Below are positions 40,732-48,488 of a stretch of DNA of 64,000 nucleotides, in pieces. Location: NCBI RefSeq assembly GCF_003722335.1, contig NZ_CP026100.1, forward strand, positions 186,001 to 250,000, written 5' to 3'. How positions within the stretch are numbered: the first letter of the stretch is position 1; each line of letters opens with the position of its first letter. Both the position numbers and the translations under genes were made by a program. Source of the stretch: Caulobacter flavus. GTDB taxonomy: Bacteria; Pseudomonadota; Alphaproteobacteria; Caulobacterales; Caulobacteraceae. The notes under the pieces are model-generated. The model saw only the letters and a program-made list of their open reading frames with translations. It did not search any database and was not told where the DNA came from.

Positions 40732-41454
40732 CTAAGCCGGATCCAGCTCCGGATAGCGCCGGAAGACGCCCATCTCGTTGAACGGGATGCGCCGCTCCGA
40801 AGCCAGGTAGGCCGCGATCCTCGGCAGGTCGGCCACCCGGTCGCGCAGGGCGACGACCCTGGGAATGTCCGGCTCCAGCCGCGCCATGGCGTGAGGGAAG
40901 GCGTAGCGCAGCCCCTCGACGGCCTGGAACAGCGACAGGTCGGCATAGGATGCGGCGCCCCCGGCCAGCCAGGCGTCGCCACCCTCCAGCGCCCGCTCGA
41001 ACCAGCCCATGAACTTGGGAATCCGCTGCTGGCGAAACTCTTCGGAACGCCGTGCGGCCTCGTCCTTCTGGTCCTCGTAATAAAGGCCCATACCGACCGG
41101 ATGATGGGTGTCGTGGGCCTCGGCCACCAGGTCGGCGATGGTCAGCTGCAGTTGGTTGACCCAAAGCCGGCCGCTCTCGGCCGCCGGCGCCAGGTCATGC
41201 CGGGGTCCCAGATACAGCAGGATGTTGGCCGTCTGGCCAATCACCAGGTCGCCGTCGACCAGGAACGGCGGCGCGAAGGCCGCGCGCGGTCCGCCCAGCT
41301 CGGCCAGGTCGTCCATCAGGGCGTCCTCGCCGCCGCCCAGTTCCTCGGCAGCGCGGGCCACGTCGACATAGTCCGCGCCGGCCGCCTCGAGCGCCAGGCG
41401 GACGAACTCGCCGCGCCCCTGGATGCCCGGCCAATAATGCAGCTGATAGGTCAT
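40732..41454 (-). CDS. Glutathione S-transferase family protein
   Basis: A 240-residue GST: N-terminal thioredoxin-fold half (YQLHYWPGIQGRGEFVRLALEAAGADYVDV, PPFLVDGDLVIGQTANILLYLG, about residues 2-85) and an all-helical C-terminal half (SYADLSLFQAVEGLRYAFPHAM). The Tyr in the N-terminal YWPG turn is the probable glutathione-activating residue, as in sigma/alpha-like GSTs. No linked gene indicates a substrate. Confidence 0.88.
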   Translation of the reverse strand: MTYQLHYWPGIQGRGEFVRLALEAAGADYVDVARAAEELGGGEDALMDDLAELGGPRAAFAPPFLVDGDLVIGQTANILLYLGPRHDLAPAAESGRLWVNQLQLTIADLVAEAHDTHHPVGMGLYYEDQKDEAARRSEEFRQQRIPKFMGWFERALEGGDAWLAGGAASYADLSLFQAVEGLRYAFPHAMARLEPDIPRVVALRDRVADLPRIAAYLASERRIPFNEMGVFRRYPELDPA

Positions 41455-41518
41455 GCGCTCTGAACCGATCCGTGACCAAATGTTTCCAAGCGAGGCCGGA
41501 TCGCGATCGGGCCTTGTA

Positions 41519-41537
41519 ATTGCAAGTCGCTCTCAAG
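41519..41537. promoter_or_regulatory. Possible Fur-type box at the flavin-relay operon start
   Basis: ATTGCAAGTCGCTCTCAAG resembles the TGCAA...TCTCA form of the Fur box used in Caulobacter but lacks a strong inverted repeat. It directly precedes the first in-frame ATG (41539). Weak evidence. Confidence 0.35.
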
Positions 41538-41538
41538 T

Positions 41539-42207
41539 ATGGACGGCGGCACTGAAGCTCGTCCGTCCCGGAATCCCGTGAAAGCCGCCGCCGAACAGAA
41601 CCGCCGCTCCTTCTGGCTGAAACAGTTGCACCAGTGGCACTGGATCAGCGCGGCGATCAGCCTGGTGGGCATGCTGCTGTTCGCGATCACCGGCTTCACG
41701 CTCAACCACGCCGGCTCGATCGAGGCCGAGCCCAAGGTCATCAGCAAGAAGGCGACCCTGCCGGCCGAACTGGTCGCCGAGCTGGCCTCGGGCCCGACCG
41801 AGGGCAAGCGCCCGCTGCCGATCAAGGTCGAGACCTGGCTCGACAAGGCCGTCGACGCCGACATCGCCCGCCGCCCGGGCGAATGGTCCGACGCCGAGGT
41901 CTACCTGGCCCTGGCCCGCCCCGGCGGCGACGCCTGGATCGCCATCGACCGCGAGACCGGCGCCGTCGAGCACGAAAAGACCACTCGCGGCTCGGTCAGC
42001 CTGCTCAACGACCTGCACAAGGGCCGCAACACAGGCAAGGCCTGGAGCTGGTTCATCGACATCTTCGCCGGCGCCTGCGTGATCTTCACCGTCACCGGCC
42101 TAATCCTCCTGCAGTTCCACGCCCGCGGGCGGCCGATGACCTGGCCGCTGACCGCCGCGGGGCTGGCCATTCCGCTCCTGATCATCATCCTGTTCGTCCA
42201 CCTCTAG
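41539..42207 (+). CDS. PepSY-type transmembrane electron-transfer protein
   Basis: A 222-residue membrane protein of the compact PepSY-associated TM family: one helix near residues 33-55 (WHWISAAISLVGMLLFAITGF), a periplasmic domain, and two C-terminal helices near 168-192 and 201-222. His residues flanking the helices (LHQWHW, LNDLHKGRNTGKAW) could ligate heme. The ATG at 41539 has no ribosome-binding site; a GTG at 41578 (VKAAAEQNRR) with GGA upstream is a good alternative. First gene of the PepSY-DUF2271-DUF4198-ApbE-reductase series. Confidence 0.82.
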   Translation: MDGGTEARPSRNPVKAAAEQNRRSFWLKQLHQWHWISAAISLVGMLLFAITGFTLNHAGSIEAEPKVISKKATLPAELVAELASGPTEGKRPLPIKVETWLDKAVDADIARRPGEWSDAEVYLALARPGGDAWIAIDRETGAVEHEKTTRGSVSLLNDLHKGRNTGKAWSWFIDIFAGACVIFTVTGLILLQFHARGRPMTWPLTAAGLAIPLLIIILFVHL

Positions 42208-42223
42208 AGAAAGGCCGCCTTCC

Positions 42224-42736
42224 GTGAAGCGCACCGTCTCCCTGCTGACCTTCGCCGGCGCCGCCGTCGGCGCTCCGGCGATGGCCGCCGACCTCGCCGT
42301 CACCGTCGAGATCCCGCGCCTCTCGGTGGCCGAGTACCACAAGCCCTACGTGGCCATCTGGGTCGAGGCGCCCGACGCCACGGCCGCCGCTACCCTCGCC
42401 GTCTGGTACGACCCTGACTCCAAGGAGGACAAGGGCGAGAAGTGGCTCAAGGACATGCGCCAGTGGTGGCGCAAGGCCGGCCGCACCATGAGCTTCCCCG
42501 CCGACGGCATCTCGTCGGCTACCCGCGCGCCGGGCCCGCAGAAGCTGACCTTCAGCGGCGCCAAGAGCCAACTGTCGAAGCTGAAGCCGGGCGCCTACAC
42601 CCTGGTGGTCGAGGCCGCCCGCGAGGTCGGCGGCCACGAGGCCGTGCGCGTGCCGTTCACCTGGGGCAAGCCCGGCAAGACCGCCTCCGCCAAGGGGACG
42701 GCCGAGCTCGGCGCCGTCTCGGTCACCGTCAAATAG
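42224..42736 (+). CDS. DUF2271 periplasmic protein with flavinylation-like motif
   Basis: A 170-residue exported protein (signal peptide about 1-21) of the DUF2271 family, starting at GTG 42224. It contains D94-G-I-S-S-A-T100-R, which resembles the Dxx(S/T)(G/S)AT motif where ApbE attaches FMN to Thr through a phosphoester bond. An apbE gene lies two genes downstream. I infer a periplasmic flavoprotein passing electrons from the PepSY membrane protein. Motif seen; flavinylation inferred. Confidence 0.78.
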   Translation: MKRTVSLLTFAGAAVGAPAMAADLAVTVEIPRLSVAEYHKPYVAIWVEAPDATAAATLAVWYDPDSKEDKGEKWLKDMRQWWRKAGRTMSFPADGISSATRAPGPQKLTFSGAKSQLSKLKPGAYTLVVEAAREVGGHEAVRVPFTWGKPGKTASAKGTAELGAVSVTVK

Positions 42737-42752
42737 GCAAGAGAGAAACGCC

Positions 42753-43655
42753 ATGACCCTTCGCAAGCGCCTTCTCGCCCTCACGGCGGCCACCGTCGCC
42801 CTGACCCTGCCGCTGGCGGCCCACGCCCACCGCGCCTGGTTCGTGCCCTCGGCCACCGTTCTCTCGGGCGACGGCGCCTGGGTGACCGTCGACGCGGCCA
42901 TCTCCAACGAGCTGTTCTACCCCGACCACCGCGCCATGCGCGTGGACGGCGTGGTCATCACCACCCCGGACGGCACGACCGAACCGCTGAAGAACGCCGC
43001 GACCGGCCAGTACCGCTCGGTGTTCGACGTCGAGCTGGCCAAGCCGGGCACCTACAAGATCGGCACCGCCTCCAACAGCGTGATGGCCAGCTGGACCGAG
43101 AACGGCGAGGTCAAGCGCTTCCGGGGTTCGGCCGACGACTTCGCCAAGCAGGTTCCGGCCGGCGCCGCCGACCTGAAGACGATCAAGAGCTTCAACCGCA
43201 ACGAAACCTTCGTCACCCGCGGCGCGCCCACCGACACGGTGCTGAAGCCGACCGGCAAGGGCCTGGAGCTGGTTCCCGTCACCCACCCCAACGACGTGGT
43301 GGCCACCGAAGCGGCGACCTTCAAGTTCCTGATCGACGGCAAGCCCGCCGCCGACCTGGAAGTCACGATCGTGCCGGGCAATTCGCGCTATCGCGCCACC
43401 CCGGGCGAGATCAAGGTCAAGACCGGCGCCGACGGCGCGTTCAAGGTCACCCTGCCGGAAGCCGGCATGTACTGGCTGAACGCCAGCGTCCGCAGCGGCG
43501 AGACCGGCCGCGGCGGCATGGGCGGCCCTCCGGGCGGTCCGCAAGGCGGCCCCGGTGGTCCGGGCGGCGCTCCGCAAGGCGGCGCGCCTACGGCCCTGGC
43601 CGGCAACGGCTTCTCGGCCAGCTACACCGCCACGCTGGAAGCCCAGCGTCCGTAG
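42753..43655 (+). CDS. DUF4198 exported protein with Gly/Pro-rich tail
   Basis: A 300-residue periplasmic protein (signal peptide about 1-25, ending AHAHRAWF) of the DUF4198 family, whose members include metal-uptake accessory proteins with beta-sandwich domains. His25/His26 directly after the predicted cleavage site could bind a metal, as in NikM-like proteins. Residues about 252-279 are a Gly/Pro/Gln-rich linker (GGPPGGPQGGPGG). It lies 16 bp after the DUF2271 gene. Role in metal handling next to the electron relay is inferred. Confidence 0.8.
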   Translation: MTLRKRLLALTAATVALTLPLAAHAHRAWFVPSATVLSGDGAWVTVDAAISNELFYPDHRAMRVDGVVITTPDGTTEPLKNAATGQYRSVFDVELAKPGTYKIGTASNSVMASWTENGEVKRFRGSADDFAKQVPAGAADLKTIKSFNRNETFVTRGAPTDTVLKPTGKGLELVPVTHPNDVVATEAATFKFLIDGKPAADLEVTIVPGNSRYRATPGEIKVKTGADGAFKVTLPEAGMYWLNASVRSGETGRGGMGGPPGGPQGGPGGPGGAPQGGAPTALAGNGFSASYTATLEAQRP

Positions 43656-43661
43656 GCTTTT

Positions 43662-43797
43662 CTCTCCCTTCCCCCTTTGATGGGGGAAGGGTCGGGGATG
43701 GGGGTGACACCGGTTCAGGACCTTGCTCCGCCGGGGTGACGTCCACCGCCGCTCCACCCCCAACCCTGCCCTTCCCCCATCAAGGGGGAAGGGAAGA
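43662..43797. repeat. Palindromic repeat, family A (copy 3)
   Basis: CCCTTCCCCCTTTGATGGGGGAAGGG at one end and the inverted CTTCCCCCATCAAGGGGGAAGGG at the other. The core is the reverse complement of copy 2. It lies inside the flavin-relay operon, and its GGGGGAAGGGAAGAG end is 8 bp from the apbE start, where it may act as ribosome-binding site. Confidence 0.88.
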
Positions 43798-43804
43798 GAC
43801 TTGA

Positions 43805-44809
43805 ATGACCCGCGTCCTCGTTCCCATGCTCAGTCAGCCGCCGGCCCGGCCGGTGGGCGGGGTCGTGCGCGGGTTCGACGGCGCGACCATGGGCACGACC
43901 TGGTCGGTCAAGACCGTCCTGCCCGTCACCACCGACCTTGCCGCCATGACCGCCATGGTCCAGCGCGCGCTGGACGAGGTGGTGGCGCAGATGAGCGCCT
44001 GGGACCCGATGTCGGCCCTGTCGCGCTTCAACCGGTCCGCGCCCGGGACCTGGACCGCCCTGCCCGCCGGCTTCGCGACCGTACTGCGCCGCGCCCTCGA
44101 GGTGGCCGAAGACAGCGCCGGCGCCTTCGACCCGACCCTGGGCGCGATCACCGACCTCTGGGGCTTTGGCCCCCGCCCGTTCTCCGGCGAGCCGCCGCGC
44201 GCCGACGCTCTGGACGCCGCCCGCGCGCCCATGGGCTGGCGCCGCGTGACGCTGGACGGCGACGCGCTGTTCCAGCCGGGGGGGCTCCACATCGACCTCA
44301 ACGGCATCGCCAAGGGCTTCGGCGTCGACGAGGCCGCCCGCGCCCTCGACCGCGCCGGCGTGCGCTCCTACCTCGTCGAGGTCGGCGGCGAACTGCGCGG
44401 CACGGGCGCCAAGCCCGACGGCCAGCCCTGGTGGGTCGAGCTGGAGCGCCCGCCGGTCGCTTCGGCCAATGACGAAGCCGCCCCGCGCACGGTGCTGGCC
44501 CTGCACGGCCTGTCGGTGGCGACCTCGGGCGACTACCGCCGCTTCTTCGACCATGCGGGCAGGCGCTACGCCCACACGCTGGACCCCGCCTCGGGGCTCC
44601 CCTGCGACGCCGGCGTGGTCAGCGTCACCGTCATCCATCCCGAGTGCATGACCGCCGACGCCCTGGCCACCGCCCTGACCGTCATGGGCCCCGACGCCGC
44701 CATCGCCTTCGCCACGGCCCGCGATCTGCCCGCCCTGGTGGTCACGCGCGGTCCGAACGGCCTTTCCGAGCGCCTGTCGCCGGCCCTGCAGGCGATGCTC
44801 GACGAATGA
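43805..44809 (+). CDS. apbE: FAD:protein FMN transferase
   Basis: A 334-residue ApbE-family flavin transferase. Diagnostic blocks are GATMGTTWSVK, FDPTLGAITDLWGFG, HIDLNGIAKGFGVDEAA, YLVEVGGELRGTG and the C-terminal YAHTLDPASGLP with the conserved Asp/Thr metal site. The enzyme transfers FMN from FAD to Thr/Ser of target flavoproteins, here most likely the DUF2271 protein. Unlike most ApbE proteins it has no evident signal peptide or lipobox in its short N-terminus. Its stop overlaps the next gene start as ATGA. Confidence 0.93.
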   Translation: MTRVLVPMLSQPPARPVGGVVRGFDGATMGTTWSVKTVLPVTTDLAAMTAMVQRALDEVVAQMSAWDPMSALSRFNRSAPGTWTALPAGFATVLRRALEVAEDSAGAFDPTLGAITDLWGFGPRPFSGEPPRADALDAARAPMGWRRVTLDGDALFQPGGLHIDLNGIAKGFGVDEAARALDRAGVRSYLVEVGGELRGTGAKPDGQPWWVELERPPVASANDEAAPRTVLALHGLSVATSGDYRRFFDHAGRRYAHTLDPASGLPCDAGVVSVTVIHPECMTADALATALTVMGPDAAIAFATARDLPALVVTRGPNGLSERLSPALQAMLDE

Positions 44810-46356
44810 TCGACCTGATCTCCAGCCTGCCGCCGGACACGCGCCGCCTGGCCCTGGCCGCCATCGTCGTCGGCCTCTACGTGCTGCTGTGCGCCGGGAT
44901 CGCGCTGAAGGTCGCCCTGCGCAAGAGGAAGGCCGCCCGCGAGGAGGCCGCCCTGGCCGCCGGCGCCGGCGAGCCGGTGCTGGTCGCCTTCGCCAGCCAG
45001 ACCGGTTTCGCCGAAGAACTGGCCATGGCCACGGCCAAGGCGCTGCAGGCGGCAGGCCTGCCGGTGCGCCTGCGCGAACTGGCCGCCGTCGAGCCCGCCG
45101 ACCTGACGGGGCGCGCCCTCTTCATCGTCAGCACCACAGGCGAGGGCGACGCGCCCGACAACGCCCGCCGCTTCATCCGCGACGTGATGGCCACCGAGCC
45201 CGACCTGTCGGGCCTGAGCTACGCCGTGCTGGCCCTGGGCGACACGACCTACGCCCAGTACTGCGCCTTCGGCCGCTCGCTTGACGCCTGGCTGGCCCGC
45301 AACGGCGGATCGCGCCTGTTCGACACGGTCGAGGTCGACGATGGCGAAGCCGCCGCCCTGCGCCACTGGCAGTCGCAGCTTTCGGTGCTGACCGGCTCGA
45401 CCGACGCCCCCGACTGGAGCCGCCCGGCCTATGGCCGCTGGACCCTGGCCGATCGTCGCCTGCTCAACCCCGGCTCGGCCGGCGAAGGCGCCTTTCACGT
45501 GCGCCTCGAACCGCTGGACGGCGGGCTCGACTGGCAGGCCGGCGACATCGTCGAGATCGGCCCCCGCAACGCCGTAGCCGAGGTCGCCGACCTGCTCGCG
45601 CGCCTGTCGCTGGACGCGGCCGCGCCGGTGAAGGCCGACGAGGCCGCCACGCTGGGCGAGACCCTGTCCTGGCGGCGGCTGCCGCACGAGGACGCGGCGA
45701 TCAAGGCTTTGGCCGGAACCGCGCCCCAGGCCCTGGTCGACGCCCTGCCCGCCCTGCCTCACCGCGAATATTCGATCGCCTCGCTGCCGGCCGACGGCGG
45801 GGTCGAGCTGATCGTGCGCCTGATGCGCCGCGCCGACGGCAAGCCGGGCCTGGGCTCGGGTTGGCTGGTCGAGCACGCGCCGGTGGGCGGCGAAATCGCC
45901 GGCCGCGTACGCTCCAACCGCAGCTTCCACGCCCCGCAGAACGACCGCCCGATGATCCTGATCGGCGCCGGCACGGGCCTGGCGGGCCTGCGCAGCCACC
46001 TGAAGGCCCGCCAGGCCCTGGGCCGCAAGCGCAACTGGCTGCTGTTCGGCGAGCGCGCCTCGGCCCACGACTTCTTCCATCGCGACGAGCTCGAGGCCTG
46101 GGTCGCGTCGGGCGTGCTCGAACGCCTGGACCTGGCCTTCTCCCGCGACCAGGCCGACAAGGTCTATGTCCAGCACCGCCTGCGGGCGGCCGCCGACGAA
46201 GTGCGGGCCTGGGTGGCGCAAGGCGCGGCGATCTATGTCTGCGGCTCGCTGGAAGGCATGTCGCGCGAGGTGCACGCGGTGCTCGCCGAGATCCTCGGCG
46301 CGGCGGCGCTGGAGGATCTGGCGGATCAGGGCCGGTATCGGCGGGATGTGTACTGA
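44806..46356 (+). CDS. Membrane-anchored flavodoxin/ferredoxin-NADP reductase (sulfite-reductase-flavoprotein-like)
   Basis: A 516-residue diflavin reductase. An N-terminal membrane helix (LALAAIVVGLYVLLCAGIAL, about residues 15-34) is followed by a flavodoxin domain (VLVAFASQTGFAEELAMATA ... STTGEGDAPDNARRF, about 58-190), an FAD domain (REYSIASLP, GLGSGWL) and an NADPH domain (MILIGAGTGLAGLRSHL ... VYVCGSLEGMSREV). It can take electrons from NADPH in the cytoplasm and hand them to the PepSY membrane protein. The ATG at 44806 overlaps the apbE stop. Confidence 0.9.
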   Translation: MIDLISSLPPDTRRLALAAIVVGLYVLLCAGIALKVALRKRKAAREEAALAAGAGEPVLVAFASQTGFAEELAMATAKALQAAGLPVRLRELAAVEPADLTGRALFIVSTTGEGDAPDNARRFIRDVMATEPDLSGLSYAVLALGDTTYAQYCAFGRSLDAWLARNGGSRLFDTVEVDDGEAAALRHWQSQLSVLTGSTDAPDWSRPAYGRWTLADRRLLNPGSAGEGAFHVRLEPLDGGLDWQAGDIVEIGPRNAVAEVADLLARLSLDAAAPVKADEAATLGETLSWRRLPHEDAAIKALAGTAPQALVDALPALPHREYSIASLPADGGVELIVRLMRRADGKPGLGSGWLVEHAPVGGEIAGRVRSNRSFHAPQNDRPMILIGAGTGLAGLRSHLKARQALGRKRNWLLFGERASAHDFFHRDELEAWVASGVLERLDLAFSRDQADKVYVQHRLRAAADEVRAWVAQGAAIYVCGSLEGMSREVHAVLAEILGAAALEDLADQGRYRRDVY

Positions 46357-46361
46357 GGCGG

Positions 46362-46506
46362 CGCAGCCCCTCACCCTCCCACGCCTCCGGCGCGGGCCCC
46401 TCCCTCTCCCCATGGGAGAGGTGTTTTTCAAGCGAGCCGCCCCCTCTTCAACCTCTCCCAGCGGGAGAGGGAGGGACCCATTGCGCAGCAATGGGAGGGT
46501 GAGGGG
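46362..46506. repeat. Palindromic repeat, family D
   Basis: CCCCTCACCCTCCCA at one end and TGGGAGGGTGAGGGG at the other, enclosing CTCTCCCATGGGAGAGG and CTCTCCCAGCGGGAGAGGG hairpins. It fills the gap between the reductase gene and convergent mobA. Confidence 0.82.
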
Positions 46507-47043
46507 CTACGGCGCCAGCCGATCACGCTCCTGCGGCGTATTCGCCCCCAGGATCCGCGCCCTCGCCTCATCGGCGCACGGCAGCACAGCCAAACCCGCC
46601 CGCTCGACCAGCCGCCGCAGGGGCCACCCCGCCAGCGCCCCTTCCGGGATCGCCTCCAGGGGCAGCACCATAGGCACCGGCGACACCTCGAACGTCGCGC
46701 CCGCCTCCGCCCCCAGCAGCGGCGCCAGATCCTCGACCGTCAGGGTCGGCGCGTCGACCGCCAGCACCAGCGCCCGCGCGCAGCCTCGCGCCCGCAGCGC
46801 CGCGGCGCCGGCCAGAACCCCGCCGACCGGGCCGGCGCCGTCTTGCGGATCGGGAACCCAGTCCAGCCCATAGTCGCGCCCGGCGGTCAGCACCACCTGC
46901 GCCCCGGCCGCCTCGGCCAGGGCCGCCACGCGATCGACGGCGCGCAGGCCGCCCCAGTCCAGCAAGGCCTTGTCCTGGCCCATCCGGGTCGAGCCGCCGC
47001 CGCAGAGAATGATGGCGCCCAGGCGGGCTTCGCGCGTGTTCAT
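46507..47043 (-). CDS. mobA: Molybdenum cofactor guanylyltransferase
   Basis: A 178-residue nucleotidyltransferase of the MobA type. The nucleotide-binding signature [19 protein letters not shown] is at about residues 14-32, followed by [20 protein letters not shown] and [15 protein letters not shown] (metal-binding Asp). It attaches GMP to molybdopterin to form the bis-MGD precursor used by DMSO-reductase-family enzymes. Slightly short for the family but complete. It stands alone here. Confidence 0.87.
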   Translation of the reverse strand: MNTREARLGAIILCGGGSTRMGQDKALLDWGGLRAVDRVAALAEAAGAQVVLTAGRDYGLDWVPDPQDGAGPVGGVLAGAAALRARGCARALVLAVDAPTLTVEDLAPLLGAEAGATFEVSPVPMVLPLEAIPEGALAGWPLRRLVERAGLAVLPCADEARARILGANTPQERDRLAP

Positions 47044-47144
47044 GCCCCCTTCCCTACGCCCGGCGAGCAGGCTCGACCAAGGCCCCGCTTCCCCCTTGCG
47101 CGAGAAACGGTCTAGACTCGCCCAAAAGGGACGGACTTCTCAGT

Positions 47145-48200
47145 ATGAACGAACGCACCGAGCGCACCCGGCGGCGCAGCAGCCAGAGCGCGACGATCCG
47201 CGACGTCGCGGCCCGCGCCGGCGTGTCGCCGATGACCGTCTCGCGGGTCATCAACCGCGAGGCCACCGTCAAGGAAGAGACGCGGGCGCTGGTCGAGCAG
47301 GCCATCGCCGAGCTGAACTACGCCCCCAATCCGGCCGCCCGCAGCCTGGCCGGCAGCGCCCCGTTCCGCATCGGCCTGCTCTACGACAACCCCTCGACCG
47401 GCTACCTGTCGGAGTTCCTGGTCGGGGCGCTCGACGAGAGCAGCCGCACCGGCTCGCAGATCGTCATCGAGAAATGCGCCGAGCCGGAACTGGCCGGCGC
47501 CACCCTGGCCCGTCTGCTGAAGACCGGCGTCGACGGGCTGATCCTGCCGCCGCCGCTGTGCGAATCCCAGACCGTGCTGGCCGAGGTGAAGGCCGCCGGC
47601 GCGGCCGCCGTGGCCGTCGCGCCCGGCATGGCCAGCAGCGACATGGCCACGATCCGCATCGACAACGAGGCCGCCGCCTTCGAGCTGACCCAGCACCTGC
47701 TGAGCCTGGGGCACAAGCGCTTCGGCTTCATCAAGGGCCACCCCAACCAGACGGTCAGCCAGCAGCGGATGGACGGCTTCATGACCGCCCTCAAGGCCGC
47801 CGGCATCCCGCAGGAGGACGTCCGCGTCGAGCAGGGCTACTTCACCTATCGCTCGGGCCTGGAGGCGGCCGAGCGGCTGCTGAACGCCAAGGACCGGCCC
47901 ACCGCCGTCTTCGCCGCCAACGACGACATGGCCGCCGCCACGGCGGGCCTGGCCCACCGCCTGGGGCTGGACGTGCCAGGCGACGTCTCGATCGTCGGCT
48001 TCGACGACACCTCGATCGCCGCCAACATCTGGCCGGCCCTGACCACCGTCCACCAGCCCATCGCCGCCATGGCCCGCGCCGCCGTCGACCTGGTGCTGGA
48101 AGAGATCCGCCGCCACCGCGACGGCACGGGCGAGCCTCGCCAGCTGATGCATCCGCACACCCTGATCGTGCGGGATTCGGCGGGTCCGGCGCCGACCTAG
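47145..48200 (+). CDS. LacI-family repressor, probable regulator of the xylose operon
   Basis: A 351-residue LacI-family protein: helix-turn-helix with ATIRDVAARAGVSPMTVSRVIN (about residues 14-35), hinge NPAARSLAGS, and a periplasmic-binding-protein-like effector domain (IGLLYDNPSTGYLSEFLVGA ... VFAANDDMAAATAGLAHRLG ... VPGDVSIVGFDDTSIAANIWPALTTVHQP). It is directly upstream of xylX on the same strand, with a perfect LacI-type palindrome between them. XylR is the natural candidate name, but in C. crescentus xylR is not adjacent to the operon as I recall, so I leave the symbol empty. Confidence 0.88.
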   Translation: MNERTERTRRRSSQSATIRDVAARAGVSPMTVSRVINREATVKEETRALVEQAIAELNYAPNPAARSLAGSAPFRIGLLYDNPSTGYLSEFLVGALDESSRTGSQIVIEKCAEPELAGATLARLLKTGVDGLILPPPLCESQTVLAEVKAAGAAAVAVAPGMASSDMATIRIDNEAAAFELTQHLLSLGHKRFGFIKGHPNQTVSQQRMDGFMTALKAAGIPQEDVRVEQGYFTYRSGLEAAERLLNAKDRPTAVFAANDDMAAATAGLAHRLGLDVPGDVSIVGFDDTSIAANIWPALTTVHQPIAAMARAAVDLVLEEIRRHRDGTGEPRQLMHPHTLIVRDSAGPAPT

Positions 48201-48202
48201 AT

Positions 48203-48349
48203 CACTCCTCCCCCGAGAAACGGGGAGGTGGCGCGGTGCGGATACGCGCCGTGACGGAGGGGGCGAGTGACGGAGCGCGGTGCGCGCCGCCGCCCCCTCC
48301 ACCGCTTCGCGGTCCCCCTCCCCCGTTTCACGGGGGAGGAGAAGCGTCA
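48203..48349. repeat. Palindromic repeat, family E
   Basis: ACTCCTCCCCCGAGAAACGGGGAGG at one end and CCTCCCCCGTTTCACGGGGGAGGAG at the other, with CGGAGGGGGCGAGTGACGGAG in the middle. It occupies the left half of the LacI-xylX gap. A half copy is found at 60236-60263. Confidence 0.82.
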
Positions 48350-48374
48350 GCGCTTCTGCCAGTCCTCGCAGAAC

Positions 48375-48389
48375 AGTTGTCAGACAACT
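48375..48389. promoter_or_regulatory. FadR/GntR-type operator upstream of xylX
   Basis: AGTTGTC-A-GACAACT is a perfect palindrome with 7-bp arms around one base and fits TNGTNNNACNA. It lies 19 bp upstream of the LacI-type site, suggesting dual control of the operon. Confidence 0.65.
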
Positions 48390-48407
48390 CCCTTGCGCCC
48401 CTCCACA

Positions 48408-48421
48408 TGTTAGCGCTAACA
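48408..48421. promoter_or_regulatory. XylR-like LacI-type operator of the xyl operon
   Basis: TGTTAGCGCTAACA is a perfect 14-bp palindrome and closely matches the TGTTAGCGCTACCA-type operator I recall from the C. crescentus xylX promoter. It is 68 bp upstream of the xylX start codon. Confidence 0.82.
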
Positions 48422-48488
48422 AGTCGGGGAGTTACGAAGCGTGGCGGGCGGTGTCGAAGATCCGCTCGCGCGATAGGGAGAAAACGCG

